From: JAGXLC01 sp041686375
GTDB taxonomy: Bacteria; Bacteroidota; Bacteroidia; Bacteroidales; UBA12077
Length of the DNA: 64,000 nucleotides
Direction of reading: 5' to 3'
Assembly: GCA_041686375.1 (NCBI GenBank)
Contig: JAWLEB010000002.1
Coordinates: 1-64,000 of the forward strand
Below, in pieces: positions 26,480 to 36,688 of this stretch (position 1 is its first letter; each line of letters starts with the position of its first letter). The translations under genes were made by a program, and so were the position numbers. A model generated the notes under the pieces. It ran no database searches, was not told the origin of the DNA, and worked only from the letters and a program-made list of their open reading frames with translations.

Positions 26480-27092
26480 CGTCTTCTTCGTTTGATTGTC
26501 GTCTTCTCTCTTCAAATAACCAATTGCGATTCACGTTTTGACCATTTTCTCCTGAATCTAACTTTTTCTCATCTAATTGTTCTTCACTATAATAAAGTCT
26601 GTGTAAAACCCGCAAAGCATTTAACAATTTGATACCCCAATACTCCTGAAAATTATAAAGTAAGTCCCAAAGTGAACTTACCATCAAATCTTCATTTTCC
26701 AAACCATATGCTACTATAAAATTTTTTAAATCCTGGTAAATATCCGCAAAATTATCGGCCAGGCTTACAATACTGACATCACCCTCTTCTTTTGAAACGG
26801 GATCAAAAACATCAAGATAGTCATCATGATAGCCCAGCTTCAATTTAACTTTGTTGTAAATCTCATTCCATTCCATCTCGCTAACAAACTTTTCAGGGGT
26901 CTCGAAAGTAGTATCTCCCGGGTCCGGCAATTTCAGGGCATAAAAATATAGAGATGATAAAAGACTTAGCGATTTTTGTATATAAGCAACTTTTTCAAAA
27001 TTATTTGTGTTTTCTACAAAAGTACAATACTGCCCAGCCAAGCTGATAAACTCAGTAATATCCTTATGTTCTAAAAACTCAGTAGGATCCAT
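26469..27092 (-). CDS. DUF5063 domain-containing protein
   Basis: 207 residues, all-helical, acidic, with no signal or membrane segment. The block FISLAGQYCTFVENTNNFEK and the late YNFQEYWGIKLLNALRVLHRLYY are typical of DUF5063, a Bacteroidota family of unknown function. It heads a group with the 3'-5' exonuclease and the rRNA methyltransferase, so a role in RNA metabolism is a guess from context. TATTTTTG promoter box 21 bases upstream. Confidence 0.8.
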   Translation of the reverse strand: MDPTEFLEHKDITEFISLAGQYCTFVENTNNFEKVAYIQKSLSLLSSLYFYALKLPDPGDTTFETPEKFVSEMEWNEIYNKVKLKLGYHDDYLDVFDPVSKEEGDVSIVSLADNFADIYQDLKNFIVAYGLENEDLMVSSLWDLLYNFQEYWGIKLLNALRVLHRLYYSEEQLDEKKLDSGENGQNVNRNWLFEERRRQSNEEDDEV

Positions 27093-27112
27093 GATTATTT
27101 GTATTTTGGAAA

Positions 27113-27120
27113 CAAAAATA
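27113..27120 (-). promoter_or_regulatory. Possible -7 box for the DUF5063 operon
   Basis: TATTTTTG on the minus strand. A second match, TAAATTTG, lies at 27133-27140, so two start sites are possible. The gap 27121-27304 has no gene. Confidence 0.35.
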
Positions 27121-27304
27121 AAAAAATAGAAACAAATTTATTACAGTAAATTAAGCCTGTATAATTCATAAAAGATAAACAAATTTATGCAATGAGGAGA
27201 AAATCAATTTAATGTACAAAACACCTTATAAATGATATTTGTGAATGTCTATGAATAATACGGGTACGTATAGTTTTCAGAGTTCACCAGTATATTATAA
27301 AATA

Positions 27305-29212
27305 TTACTTATTCCAGGTATATTTCTCATCGTTCACCCGAATAATTTTATTATGTTCTAATAACCATTTAAAAACTTTCAGAACTTTTTCTTTGCTGTA
27401 TTCATTTTCGTTAATTATTTCTTCCAGTGTAGAAGATGAAGAGGAAAGTCGGTTTTTCAATTGTTCTGAAATATCATCAAACTGATACTGTGTTAATTGC
27501 AGCTCATTTTTCTGTATACAAACATCACACTGACCACATCTGTATGCATTACCCTCCCCAAAATACTCAAGAAGCTGGAGACTTCTGCATTTCTTATCAA
27601 TTTCTGCATAGTTTAAAACAGCATTCAGTTTACTGATATATTGTTTTTTTCGTTCCTTATAATTTTCAGGAGTAATATATAAATTTTTCCGTTTTAATCT
27701 TTCTTCAGTATACACGATCATAGGTGTTTTCCTATAGGGAATATAATCAATAATTTTGTAGTATTTAAGCCTGTTCAAATATTTATATATTGTCTGAACA
27801 TCTACCTTAATTTTCTGAGCAAGGCCTTTTTCATCAATCTTTACATAATTTGTAAATACACCAGTATAGGATCGCAATAAAAGCTTAATAAAAGTATCAT
27901 ATTGTTCGTTTGAAATCTGAAAATTGTATAAGTCATCACGGGAAACAATAAAGTGAATTTTAGACTTGTTAGATAATTCATCTGTAATTTCCATATAACC
28001 TTCTTTTTGAAGAAATTTTAAACTACTGTATACCGTCATTAAGTTAAACTTATAACTGTATATAAAATCATAAATGTTAAAATCGTAAGCCTCATATTTA
28101 CCACCTTCATATGGTACACGGAGATAATTACCCAAAGCCTCATAAACATCTTTGATTTCATTAATCCCCGGGAAATTTTGCTCTATACGCTGCTCAGCTT
28201 TTACCCTGTCCGTATTATTATAAAGCAATACCGCGAACGCTCTTTTTCCATCTCTACCTGCTCTTCCTGCCTCCTGAAAATACGCCTCCAACGTATCAGG
28301 TACATCAAAATGAATCACAAAACGAACATCAGATTTGTCAATACCCATACCAAAAGCATTTGTGGCAACTATTATCCTGGTATTTCCCCTCTGCCAGTCA
28401 TCTTGTTTCTTATTTCTTATATCCGTATCCAGTCCGGCATGGTAAAAATCACTTTGAAATCCTGCTTTGTTAAGTAAATCTGACAATTTTTCCGTTTTCT
28501 TACGACTACGGGTATAAATTATGCCAGTTCCGTTAATTTTTTTCAAACTTTCCGAGATATAGCCTATTTTATTTTCCACATTACGAACAAGATAAACGAT
28601 ATTTTTTCTTTCAAAACTTTTTCTTAAAACATTCGATTTTTTAAACTCCAGTTTACTTTGAATATCTTCAATAACATCAGATGTGGCCGTTGCAGTGAGG
28701 GCGAGAAAAGGTGGCTCGCCTTTCAGATATTGTCTCAATTTGGCAATATTCAGGTAAGAAGGACGAAAATCGTATCCCCACTGGGATATGCAGTGTGATT
28801 CATCAATAGCAACTAAGTTGACTTTCATTTTTTCAACTCTTGCCCTGAAAAGGTCGGTATCAATTCTTTCCGGGGAGAGATATAAAAATTTATAATCCCC
28901 AAATATACAATTGTCAAGGGCTAAATCAATTTCATACTTTGACATACCGGAATGAATAGCTATGGCTTTAATACTTTTTCTATTCAGATTTTCAACCTGG
29001 TTTCTCATCAAAGCAATCAATGGTGTAATAACCAGGCAAATTCCCTCCTGTGCCAGAGCGGGAATTTGAAAAGTAATAGATTTCCCTCCACCCGTAGGCA
29101 TCAAGGCTAAAGTATCCTTTCCTTCCATAACTGAATGAATAATATCTTCCTGCAATGGACGAAAATTACTGTATCCCCAGAATTTTACCAATAATTGCCT
29201 GTAAGTATCCAA
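27305..29212 (-). CDS. recQ: RecQ family ATP-dependent DNA helicase
   Basis: 635 residues. Superfamily 2 motifs: LMPTGGGKSITFQIPAL (Walker A), AIDESHCISQWGYDFRPSY (DExH with the aromatic-rich loop), TATA, and QEAGRAGRDG (motif VI). Four cysteines (C-x16-C-x2-C-x2-C, ending CGQCDVC) form the RecQ zinc domain, followed by a winged helix. No C-terminal HRDC domain is obvious. It unwinds DNA 3' to 5' in repair. The start appears to be TTG at 29212: no ATG lies nearby and an AAGGAG ribosome site sits eight bases upstream. Confidence 0.93.
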   Translation of the reverse strand: MDTYRQLLVKFWGYSNFRPLQEDIIHSVMEGKDTLALMPTGGGKSITFQIPALAQEGICLVITPLIALMRNQVENLNRKSIKAIAIHSGMSKYEIDLALDNCIFGDYKFLYLSPERIDTDLFRARVEKMKVNLVAIDESHCISQWGYDFRPSYLNIAKLRQYLKGEPPFLALTATATSDVIEDIQSKLEFKKSNVLRKSFERKNIVYLVRNVENKIGYISESLKKINGTGIIYTRSRKKTEKLSDLLNKAGFQSDFYHAGLDTDIRNKKQDDWQRGNTRIIVATNAFGMGIDKSDVRFVIHFDVPDTLEAYFQEAGRAGRDGKRAFAVLLYNNTDRVKAEQRIEQNFPGINEIKDVYEALGNYLRVPYEGGKYEAYDFNIYDFIYSYKFNLMTVYSSLKFLQKEGYMEITDELSNKSKIHFIVSRDDLYNFQISNEQYDTFIKLLLRSYTGVFTNYVKIDEKGLAQKIKVDVQTIYKYLNRLKYYKIIDYIPYRKTPMIVYTEERLKRKNLYITPENYKERKKQYISKLNAVLNYAEIDKKCRSLQLLEYFGEGNAYRCGQCDVCIQKNELQLTQYQFDDISEQLKNRLSSSSSTLEEIINENEYSKEKVLKVFKWLLEHNKIIRVNDEKYTWNK

Positions 29213-29355
29213 TGTCAGAACTCCTTATTAATGTTAGTTCAAAGTAATAAAAAAACAGCGATAAGCTTTTTAGATATTTTAAGAATTTAATCGCTATAGT
29301 TTAGTGATTTTTTTGTATTTTGGCACGATTTAAAATTAATCAAAATATAATACAA

Positions 29356-30825
29356 ATGGGCTTTGAAAAAGATAAAATACAAATTGACGGTTACACTTTT
29401 GATGATGTTCTGTTGATCCCAAAATATTCGGAAATATTACCTCATGAAGTAAATTTATCGACAAGATTTTCGCGCAATATTGACCTTAATATACCGCTGG
29501 TTTCAGCAGCAATGGATACGGTTACTGAGTCAGAACTTGCCATTGCTATAGCACGGCAAGGAGGTATTGGGGTAATTCATAAAAACATGTCAATTGAAGA
29601 GCAAGCTAAACATGCCAAGGCAGTAAAACGTGCTGAAAATGGAATGATATATGATCCTATCACTATTGAGAAAAATGCAACCATAGGAGATGCTCTGAAT
29701 ATTATGACGGAGTATAAAATTGGTGGTATTCCGGTCGTTGACAATGGTGGCTATTTAATAGGCATTGTAACCAACAGAGACTTAAGGTTTGAAAAAGACT
29801 ATACACGCCCTGTGGATGAAGTCATGACCAAAGAAAAGATCATAACCACTTCTCAATCAACGGATTTAGAAGAAGCTACTGACACTCTACAGCAATATAA
29901 AATAGAAAAACTACCTGTAGTTGATAACAATAACAAATTAGTAGGATTATTGACATATAAAGATATTACCAAAGTTAAAGACAATCCCAGCGCCTGTAAA
30001 GATAGTAAAGGGCGACTAAGAGTCGCAGCAGCCATTGGTATAACCCATAACGCATTACAACGAGCCAGTGCATTAGTGGAGGAAAATGTGGATGCCTTAG
30101 TAATAGACACTGCGCATGCACATTCTAAAGGTGTTTTCGCAACACTGGATAAAATGAAAAAAGATTATCCCGATATCGATATAATTGTTGGCAATGTAGG
30201 GACTGCCGAAGCAGCAAAAGACCTTGTAAAAGCTGGCGCTGATGGTATAAAAGTGGGTATTGGTCCTGGCTCAATTTGTACTACCAGAATTGTTGCAGGG
30301 GTTGGATTACCCCAATTAACAGCAATTTATGAAGTAGCAAAACAATGCAAACAAGATAATATCCCGGTTATTGCAGATGGAGGCATAAGGTACTCAGGAG
30401 ATCTGGCAAAAGCTATTGCTGCGGGCGCTGATTCTATCATGGCCGGATCACTATTTGCAGGAGTTGAAGAGTCTCCCGGAGATACTATCATCTACCAGGG
30501 AAGAAAATTCAAAGCCTATCGGGGAATGGGTTCCGTAGAAGCCATGCAGAAAGGTTCAAGGGACAGGTATTTTCAGGATCTTGAAGAAGATGTTAAAAAA
30601 CTGGTTCCGGAAGGAATTAGCGGACGTGTTCCATACAAGGGAACTTTGGAGGAGGTTGTATATCAACTGATTGGTGGACTAAAAGCAGGAATGGGATATT
30701 GCGGGGCACCGGATATACAAAACTTAAAAAAGTCCGAATTTGTCAAAATAACAAATTCCGCAGTAATCGAAAGTCACCCGCATGATGTTGCGATTACAAG
30801 AGAAGCACCAAATTATAGTAGATAA
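29356..30825 (+). CDS. guaB: Inosine-5'-monophosphate dehydrogenase
   Basis: 489 residues from ATG 29356 (MGFEKDKI); an upstream TTG would add 12 residues and is unlikely. It oxidises IMP to XMP, the committed step to GTP. The TIM barrel is split by a pair of CBS domains (about 95-205). The catalytic loop GPGSICTTRIVAGVG, the preceding VGNVGTAEAAKDLV and the flap region EGISGRVPYKG are present. It is followed by the foldase genes with a short gap, an arrangement I regard as conserved in Bacteroidota. Confidence 0.96.
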   Translation: MGFEKDKIQIDGYTFDDVLLIPKYSEILPHEVNLSTRFSRNIDLNIPLVSAAMDTVTESELAIAIARQGGIGVIHKNMSIEEQAKHAKAVKRAENGMIYDPITIEKNATIGDALNIMTEYKIGGIPVVDNGGYLIGIVTNRDLRFEKDYTRPVDEVMTKEKIITTSQSTDLEEATDTLQQYKIEKLPVVDNNNKLVGLLTYKDITKVKDNPSACKDSKGRLRVAAAIGITHNALQRASALVEENVDALVIDTAHAHSKGVFATLDKMKKDYPDIDIIVGNVGTAEAAKDLVKAGADGIKVGIGPGSICTTRIVAGVGLPQLTAIYEVAKQCKQDNIPVIADGGIRYSGDLAKAIAAGADSIMAGSLFAGVEESPGDTIIYQGRKFKAYRGMGSVEAMQKGSRDRYFQDLEEDVKKLVPEGISGRVPYKGTLEEVVYQLIGGLKAGMGYCGAPDIQNLKKSEFVKITNSAVIESHPHDVAITREAPNYSR

Positions 30826-30852
30826 AAAATTTTGAATTAAATCTGTTTAGTT

Positions 30853-32826
30853 ATGAAGAAAATTCTCAGCCTGATTTTCTTATTTACTCTATTGGTAAAT
30901 ACAACCGAAGCACAGCAGGATGAAAATATTCTCTTTTCAATTGACGGGAAAAAGATGACAAAAGAGGAGTTTGCAAGAATATATAAGAAAAACAACAGAA
31001 ATTTAGATTCTGGAGAGAAAACTTCAGTGGATGAGTATTTAGATATGTATATAAATTTAAAACTCAAGGTAGTAGAAGCAGAAAATCTCGGTATTGATAC
31101 AATTTCATCCGTAAAAGAAGAAATAGAAAAACATAAAAAGGAACTTACTAAGCCTTATCTCATCGATAGTCAAGAATTCAACAAGCTTGTTGAAGAAGCA
31201 TATGAAAGAAGCCAGAAAGAAGTCAGAGCAAGTCATATCCTGGTTAGATTTCCAGACAAAGTATCATACAAAGATACTCTGCGTGCCTATGAAAAAGCAA
31301 AGAAAATACGGCACAGGATAATTAATAAAGACGAAAATTTCGAGGAAGTAGCTAAGGCCACATCTGATGCGCCGGCTGTAAAAAACAATGGAGGCGATAT
31401 TGGCTATTTTTCAGTTTTCAAGATGGTTTATCCTTTTGAAAACGCTGTATACGGAATAGAAGAGAATGAATTATCCCAACCCACAAGAACAAAATTTGGC
31501 TATCACATTATAAAAAAAACGAGTGAACGAGAAGCCAAAGGAAAAATTAAAGTAGCGCATATAATGTTACTTGCACCGGAATCTATGGATGAAGCCAAAA
31601 AAGAAAAACAAAAAGAGAAAATCAACGAGTTATACCACAAATTAAAGGAAGGAGCAGATTTTAAAGAATTAGCCCTTGAGTATTCGGAAGATAAAGGGTC
31701 TGCACAAAATGGAGGAGAACTTCCATGGTTCAGTATAGGCAGAATGGTCCCGGAATTTGAAGAAGCTGCATTTTCATTGGAAAGAAAGGATGACTTTACA
31801 AAACCAGTGAGAACAAAAGTAGGATGGCATATTATAAAGTTACTCGATAGACAGGAAATAGGTTCTTTTGAAGAATCAAAAAAAACCATAGAAAACAAAA
31901 TCCAAAATGACGAAAGGTACCAGATTGCAAGAGATTCAATGATTGAGGAACTAAAACGTAAATATGATTATGAACTTAAAAGTGAAAACCTGGAAAATAT
32001 AACAGAAGAACTCTTCAATGAAGATGAGGAACTAATAATATCCAACACCAGAAGACTGAAAAATAATAATGAAATACTTTTCAGGTTTAATGATAAACAA
32101 TTTAAAATTAGTGATTTTATAGCTTTTCTTAACAATCTCCCAAAAGAACTAAAAAACAATTATCAGGACAAGTACCTTTTTGACAAGGCTTTGCAAAGAT
32201 TTATAGCCAACAAAATTATTGACTATGAAAAAACGTTATTAAAAGATAACTATAAGAAATATCGATATACCTTCAATGAATATTACGATGGCATCCTGTT
32301 GTTTGAAATTATGGACAGGGAAGTTTGGGGAAAAGCCTCAGAAGATACTACAGGATTAGAAGAATTCTACCAGAAAAATAAAAAACAATACATGTGGCCT
32401 GAACAATATGAAGGTAAGGTATATTTAGGTAATGATGAATCTACACTGAAAAAAGTAAAAAAAATGAAAAGGGGTGGTTTATTCCGCAAGTCTTATTCTG
32501 ATGATCAAATTTTAGCGGAGCTAAACTCTGAAGAAAAAACCAGGGTTGAAATCAAAGAAGGTATATTTAATAAAGGAGATAACCCAATTATAGATAATCA
32601 TGTATGGAATATTGCAGATGAAGCAGGAATACCAGATGACAAGCATTATATGGTACGTGGTGAAATAATTTCACCACGGGTGAAGACCCTGGAGGAAGCC
32701 AGAGGCGAGGTAATTGCTGACTATCAGAAACAATTGGAGAAAGATTGGATAAAAGAGCTTAGAGAAAAATACAAAATTGATATAAATGAGAATATACTCG
32801 AGGAACTAAAAAAAGAATTAAAGTAA
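30853..32826 (+). CDS. Periplasmic peptidyl-prolyl isomerase (PpiC/SurA-like, two parvulin domains)
   Basis: 657 residues with a signal peptide ending TEAQ. An N-terminal SurA-type chaperone segment (about 25-110) is followed by two parvulin domains: KEVRASHILVRF…GGDIGYFSVFKMVYPFE and KIKVAHIMLLAP…GGELPWFSIGRMVPEFE. A long C-terminal half (about 350-657) lacks a recognisable domain. It is predicted to escort outer-membrane proteins through the periplasm. It starts the envelope cluster after guaB, and its stop codon overlaps the start of the next gene by one base. Confidence 0.9.
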   Translation: MKKILSLIFLFTLLVNTTEAQQDENILFSIDGKKMTKEEFARIYKKNNRNLDSGEKTSVDEYLDMYINLKLKVVEAENLGIDTISSVKEEIEKHKKELTKPYLIDSQEFNKLVEEAYERSQKEVRASHILVRFPDKVSYKDTLRAYEKAKKIRHRIINKDENFEEVAKATSDAPAVKNNGGDIGYFSVFKMVYPFENAVYGIEENELSQPTRTKFGYHIIKKTSEREAKGKIKVAHIMLLAPESMDEAKKEKQKEKINELYHKLKEGADFKELALEYSEDKGSAQNGGELPWFSIGRMVPEFEEAAFSLERKDDFTKPVRTKVGWHIIKLLDRQEIGSFEESKKTIENKIQNDERYQIARDSMIEELKRKYDYELKSENLENITEELFNEDEELIISNTRRLKNNNEILFRFNDKQFKISDFIAFLNNLPKELKNNYQDKYLFDKALQRFIANKIIDYEKTLLKDNYKKYRYTFNEYYDGILLFEIMDREVWGKASEDTTGLEEFYQKNKKQYMWPEQYEGKVYLGNDESTLKKVKKMKRGGLFRKSYSDDQILAELNSEEKTRVEIKEGIFNKGDNPIIDNHVWNIADEAGIPDDKHYMVRGEIISPRVKTLEEARGEVIADYQKQLEKDWIKELREKYKIDINENILEELKKELK

Positions 32827-33665
32827 TGAAGTGGATTAGCGTTTTAGCAATATTTTTTGCAATAGTGGGTTGTAATAATAAGCCAGAGGAAGGGAAAAAA
32901 ACTATTGCCAAGATTTACGACAAATATTTATACATGTCTGATCTTAACAGGGTTATACCGAAAAATAAGACAGAAGAGGACAGTACACAGATGGCAAAAA
33001 AATATATAGACAACTGGATAAAAAAGCAGCTTCTGCTCAAAAAAGCTGAACAAAATCTTTCTGAAGAAAGCAAGGATATTCAAAAACAAATTGAAGAATA
33101 TAAAACCTCCCTGCTTATCTATAAATATCATCAGCAGTTGATTGATCAAAAACTGGATACGGCACTCGAAAAAAATGAAGTGCAGGAGTATTATGAAAAC
33201 AACAAATCCAACTTTATGCTGGATAATAACTTAATAAAGGCATTGTTCATTAAATTGCCTGTTAACTCACCAAATATCGAAAAGGTTAAAGAATGGTACA
33301 AGTCTGATGACCAAGAAGATATGACTAAATTACAAGATTATTGTTATCGCTATGCGGAAAAATTTGATGATTTCAACGATAACTGGATTGTTTTCAAAAA
33401 CTTACTCAACAAAATTGATCATGATATAGACAATTCCGATCAATTTTTACAATACAACGATTATATTGAAATAAAGGATTCAATGCATCAATACTTAATA
33501 AAAATTAACGATTATAAACTGAAAGGTAATACAGCACCAGTTTCTTATGTTGAAGATAAAATAAAAACACTTTTAATTAACAAACGAAAATATCAACTAT
33601 TGGATAAACTGGAGAAAGATTTATATAACGAAGCATTAAACAAAGATGAATTTGTGATCTATTAA
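32826..33665 (+). CDS. SurA-N-like periplasmic lipoprotein
   Basis: 279 residues. Lipobox AIVGC (Cys16) and a charged linker show that it is a lipoprotein. Residues about 28-130 resemble the SurA N-terminal chaperone helices (YIDNWIKKQLLLKKAEQNL, then a Q/K-rich helix pair), but no parvulin signature is seen, so it is probably a chaperone without isomerase activity. It lies between two SurA-like foldase genes, overlapping the first and 13 bases before the second, which strongly suggests they work together. Confidence 0.75.
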   Translation: MKWISVLAIFFAIVGCNNKPEEGKKTIAKIYDKYLYMSDLNRVIPKNKTEEDSTQMAKKYIDNWIKKQLLLKKAEQNLSEESKDIQKQIEEYKTSLLIYKYHQQLIDQKLDTALEKNEVQEYYENNKSNFMLDNNLIKALFIKLPVNSPNIEKVKEWYKSDDQEDMTKLQDYCYRYAEKFDDFNDNWIVFKNLLNKIDHDIDNSDQFLQYNDYIEIKDSMHQYLIKINDYKLKGNTAPVSYVEDKIKTLLINKRKYQLLDKLEKDLYNEALNKDEFVIY

Positions 33666-33678
33666 AAAAAATAAAATT

Positions 33679-35019
33679 ATGTTATTAAACTTCAAGCATT
33701 TACTATTAATCAATATTCTGATTATTTCTTTTTCTTTCCCTAACCAAGCTCAGGATAAAATCCTAATTGATCAGGTAGCCGGAATTGTAGGCAATAAGAA
33801 AATTCTTCAGTCTGATATAGAAAATCAGCGTATACAGATGAGGGCTCAAAGTTACAGGGCTCCGGACAGATGTGAACTTTTAAATGACCAGATAGCTCAA
33901 AAATTACTTCTCATACAGGCACAAAAAGATAGTATTACTGTTAGCAATAACCAGGTAGAGGCTGAACTGCAACAAAGACTTAGATATTTTATCAGGCAAA
34001 TTGGATCGGAAAAAAAATTAGAAGAACATTACAATAAAAGTATTGAGGAAATCAAACAAGATTTTCGATCAATGCTCAGAGAGCAGATATTAACCCAGCA
34101 AATGCAGAATCAACTTATAGAAGAGGTGGAAGTGACACCGGAAGAAGTTGAAAATTTTTATAACAATTTACCGGAGGATAGCATCCCTACCATCAATGAA
34201 AAAGTAAAAATCAATCAAATTGTTAAATACCCCTCTGATAATCAACAAACCGATTCAGAAGCACGAGAACAATTATTGGATCTTAGAAAAAGAATCCTTG
34301 ATGGACAAAGATTCTCTACACTTGCACGACTTTATTCTGATGATGAAGGTACCGCAAGACAAGGAGGTGAATTAGGATTTAGAACAGAAGAAGAACTTGA
34401 TCCGGCCTTTGCCGATGTTGCATTTAGTCTGAAAGAAGATGAAATAAGCGGAATTGTTGAATCGGCCTATGGTTTCCATTTAATCCAGCTTATTGATCGC
34501 AATGATGATGAAGTAAACGTAAGGCATATCCTTATTACCCCTAAAGTAAGTCATGAACAAAAACAAGCCGTAAAAAATAAGTTAGACTCCATTGCCACAG
34601 AAATCAAAGCTGGTGAAATTAGTTTTGAAGAAGCGGCAAGAAAATTCTCTGATGACAAAAAATATCGAAATAATGGTGGCATGATGGTGAATCCTGAGAC
34701 ATCAAGCAATGAATTTGAATTAAACGAATTACCAAGCGATGATTATGAGGCCGTTAAAGATTTGGAGAAAGGAGATATTGCAGAACCTTATGAAACACAA
34801 GATGAAAATGGAAAGACAGTCTTTAAAATAGTCAGAATAAAAGATAAAAAAGAAAAACACAAGGCAAACCTTAAAGAGGATTACGCCGATATTAAGCAAA
34901 TGGCGCTTGAAAAAAAGCAACAAAAATACCTCAACAAATGGCTGGAAGAAAAAAAGAAGGAAATCTATATTAAGGTTGATGAAGCATTCAAAGACTGTGA
35001 CTTAAATCTACGGTTCTAA
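33679..35019 (+). CDS. surA: SurA-like periplasmic foldase
   Basis: 446 residues, close to E. coli SurA in length and order. Signal peptide ending NQAQ, SurA N-domain (IDQVAGIVGNKKILQSDIENQ is the classic opening), a first parvulin domain (VKINQIVKYP…GGELGFRTEEELDPAFADV) and a second (VNVRHILITPK…NNGGMMVNPETS). It chaperones beta-barrel proteins toward the Bam complex. Third foldase-type gene in a row. Confidence 0.9.
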   Translation: MLLNFKHLLLINILIISFSFPNQAQDKILIDQVAGIVGNKKILQSDIENQRIQMRAQSYRAPDRCELLNDQIAQKLLLIQAQKDSITVSNNQVEAELQQRLRYFIRQIGSEKKLEEHYNKSIEEIKQDFRSMLREQILTQQMQNQLIEEVEVTPEEVENFYNNLPEDSIPTINEKVKINQIVKYPSDNQQTDSEAREQLLDLRKRILDGQRFSTLARLYSDDEGTARQGGELGFRTEEELDPAFADVAFSLKEDEISGIVESAYGFHLIQLIDRNDDEVNVRHILITPKVSHEQKQAVKNKLDSIATEIKAGEISFEEAARKFSDDKKYRNNGGMMVNPETSSNEFELNELPSDDYEAVKDLEKGDIAEPYETQDENGKTVFKIVRIKDKKEKHKANLKEDYADIKQMALEKKQQKYLNKWLEEKKKEIYIKVDEAFKDCDLNLRF

Positions 35020-35118
35020 ATTTATCGGCTAAAGTTGTTGATTGGTATTAATTTGATAAACCTACTATTTATAAGTTACGTTCAAACGTATCTTATCAAT
35101 TCATAATTCCACAGAATA

Positions 35119-36657
35119 ATGACATTAAGGGAATTTTTCCAGCTTCTGAATAAAAGCAAATTTTGCAGTCTTTTTATTATTGCCGCTCTTGTTCTTTTCC
35201 CGGAATTGACTTTATCACAGGAAAAACCCCAAAAAATCGAAATTTTAAATGCAAATTCTTTGGAGTATGACGAAAATATCCACCCTAACGTACGAAGATT
35301 CATAGGTGATGTTATTTTTGAACACAACGACTTTACAATGTATTGCGACAGTGCGTACTACTACACTATTGATAATCAAATAGATGCTTTTAGCAATGTT
35401 CATATAGAAAGGGGCGATACACTCCATTTATATGGTGACTTTCTAAGTTATAACGGCAACACCAACTTTGGAAAAATCCGTGAAAATGTAGAACTCAAAG
35501 ACCAAAAAGCACAGGTATTTACAGATTCCCTGGATTTTTATGCTGAAGAAGATTATGCTCATTACTTCGATGGTGGAAAAATTATCAATGAGGATAATAC
35601 CATTACCAGTAAAACAGCTCATTACTACAGCAGTAAAAAAATGGCATATTTCAATGAAGATGTAACAATTGAGAATCCTGATTACATGGTTGATACTGAT
35701 ACCCTGAATTATGATACTGAAGAAGAAATAGCTTATTTTATCGGACCTACGGATATATATAATGATTCAAGCTACTTATACTGTGAAGAAGGATGGTACA
35801 AAACTCAATCCAATCAGTTTCTTTTTACAAAAAATGCAATGTATCAAAAAGAAGAAAGAATCATTAAAGGAGATACTTTGTTCTATGACAGGGAAGCAAA
35901 CTTCGGACAAATCAAACAATCAGCAGAAATAATCGATACTTTACAGAATATTATTTTAAAAGGTAATTACTCGGAATACTCAGAAAACCCTGATAGGGCC
36001 TTTTTGACAGACGAAACCTTGATGATACACGTGGATAATGAAAATGATTCCTTATTTTTACATGCAGACACTATAAAATCACATTACGACAGTACAGAAA
36101 GTCATCAAATATTTAAGGCATATTATAAAGTAAAATTTTTCAAAACAAATTTACAGGGAAAATGTGATTCACTGTCTTATTACATGAAAGATTCAACTAT
36201 AAGAATGTATTATGAACCGATTATGTGGTCAGACAGTAATCAAATTTTTGCAGATGATATTTCTATACAACTTAAAGACAACGAAGTAGACGAGTTCTTC
36301 TTAGACAAAAACGCCCTCATAATAAGCCAACAGGATGAAGATAAATTTAATCAAATCAAAGGGAAGCAAATGACCGGATATGTAAAAAATAATGAAATCC
36401 GCAGGGTTGATGTGGACGGGAATGGTGAAACCATCTATTACACAGTTGACAAAAATGAAATTATTGGTGTGAATAAAGCGATATCCAGTAATCTTATAAT
36501 AAAATTAAGAGATAACCAGGTTGAAAGGATAAATATGATTAATAGCCCCGGGGGGACCCTCTATCCTCTTGGAGATTTAGAGGAAACAAAACTTAAGGGG
36601 TTTCAGTGGTTGGAGCAACACCGCCCACGAAAAAAAAGCGATATCTTTATATGGTAA
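35119..36657 (+). CDS. OstA-like organic solvent tolerance / LPS transport protein
   Basis: 512 residues with an uncleaved or late signal segment (about residues 15-33). The body is made of repeated beta strands typical of the OstA/LptA/LptD-N jellyroll: NSLEYDENIHPNVRRFIGDV, FTMYCDSAYYY and several repeats of the pattern F.DSL.YY.E. Bacteroidota carry this OstA-like protein beside SurA-like genes. It probably takes part in lipopolysaccharide passage across the periplasm, although its exact position relative to LptA and LptD is not settled. Confidence 0.82.
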   Translation: MTLREFFQLLNKSKFCSLFIIAALVLFPELTLSQEKPQKIEILNANSLEYDENIHPNVRRFIGDVIFEHNDFTMYCDSAYYYTIDNQIDAFSNVHIERGDTLHLYGDFLSYNGNTNFGKIRENVELKDQKAQVFTDSLDFYAEEDYAHYFDGGKIINEDNTITSKTAHYYSSKKMAYFNEDVTIENPDYMVDTDTLNYDTEEEIAYFIGPTDIYNDSSYLYCEEGWYKTQSNQFLFTKNAMYQKEERIIKGDTLFYDREANFGQIKQSAEIIDTLQNIILKGNYSEYSENPDRAFLTDETLMIHVDNENDSLFLHADTIKSHYDSTESHQIFKAYYKVKFFKTNLQGKCDSLSYYMKDSTIRMYYEPIMWSDSNQIFADDISIQLKDNEVDEFFLDKNALIISQQDEDKFNQIKGKQMTGYVKNNEIRRVDVDGNGETIYYTVDKNEIIGVNKAISSNLIIKLRDNQVERINMINSPGGTLYPLGDLEETKLKGFQWLEQHRPRKKSDIFIW

Positions 36658-36658
36658 A

Positions 36659-36681
36659 AAGGCTCCCAACAAGAGAGTCTT
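36659..36681. terminator. Weak hairpin between convergent genes
   Basis: AAGGCTC and GAGTCTT pair around a 9-base loop in the 31-base gap between the OstA-like and DUF2795 genes. It may act in both directions. Confidence 0.35.
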
Positions 36682-36688
36682 CGAAAAA

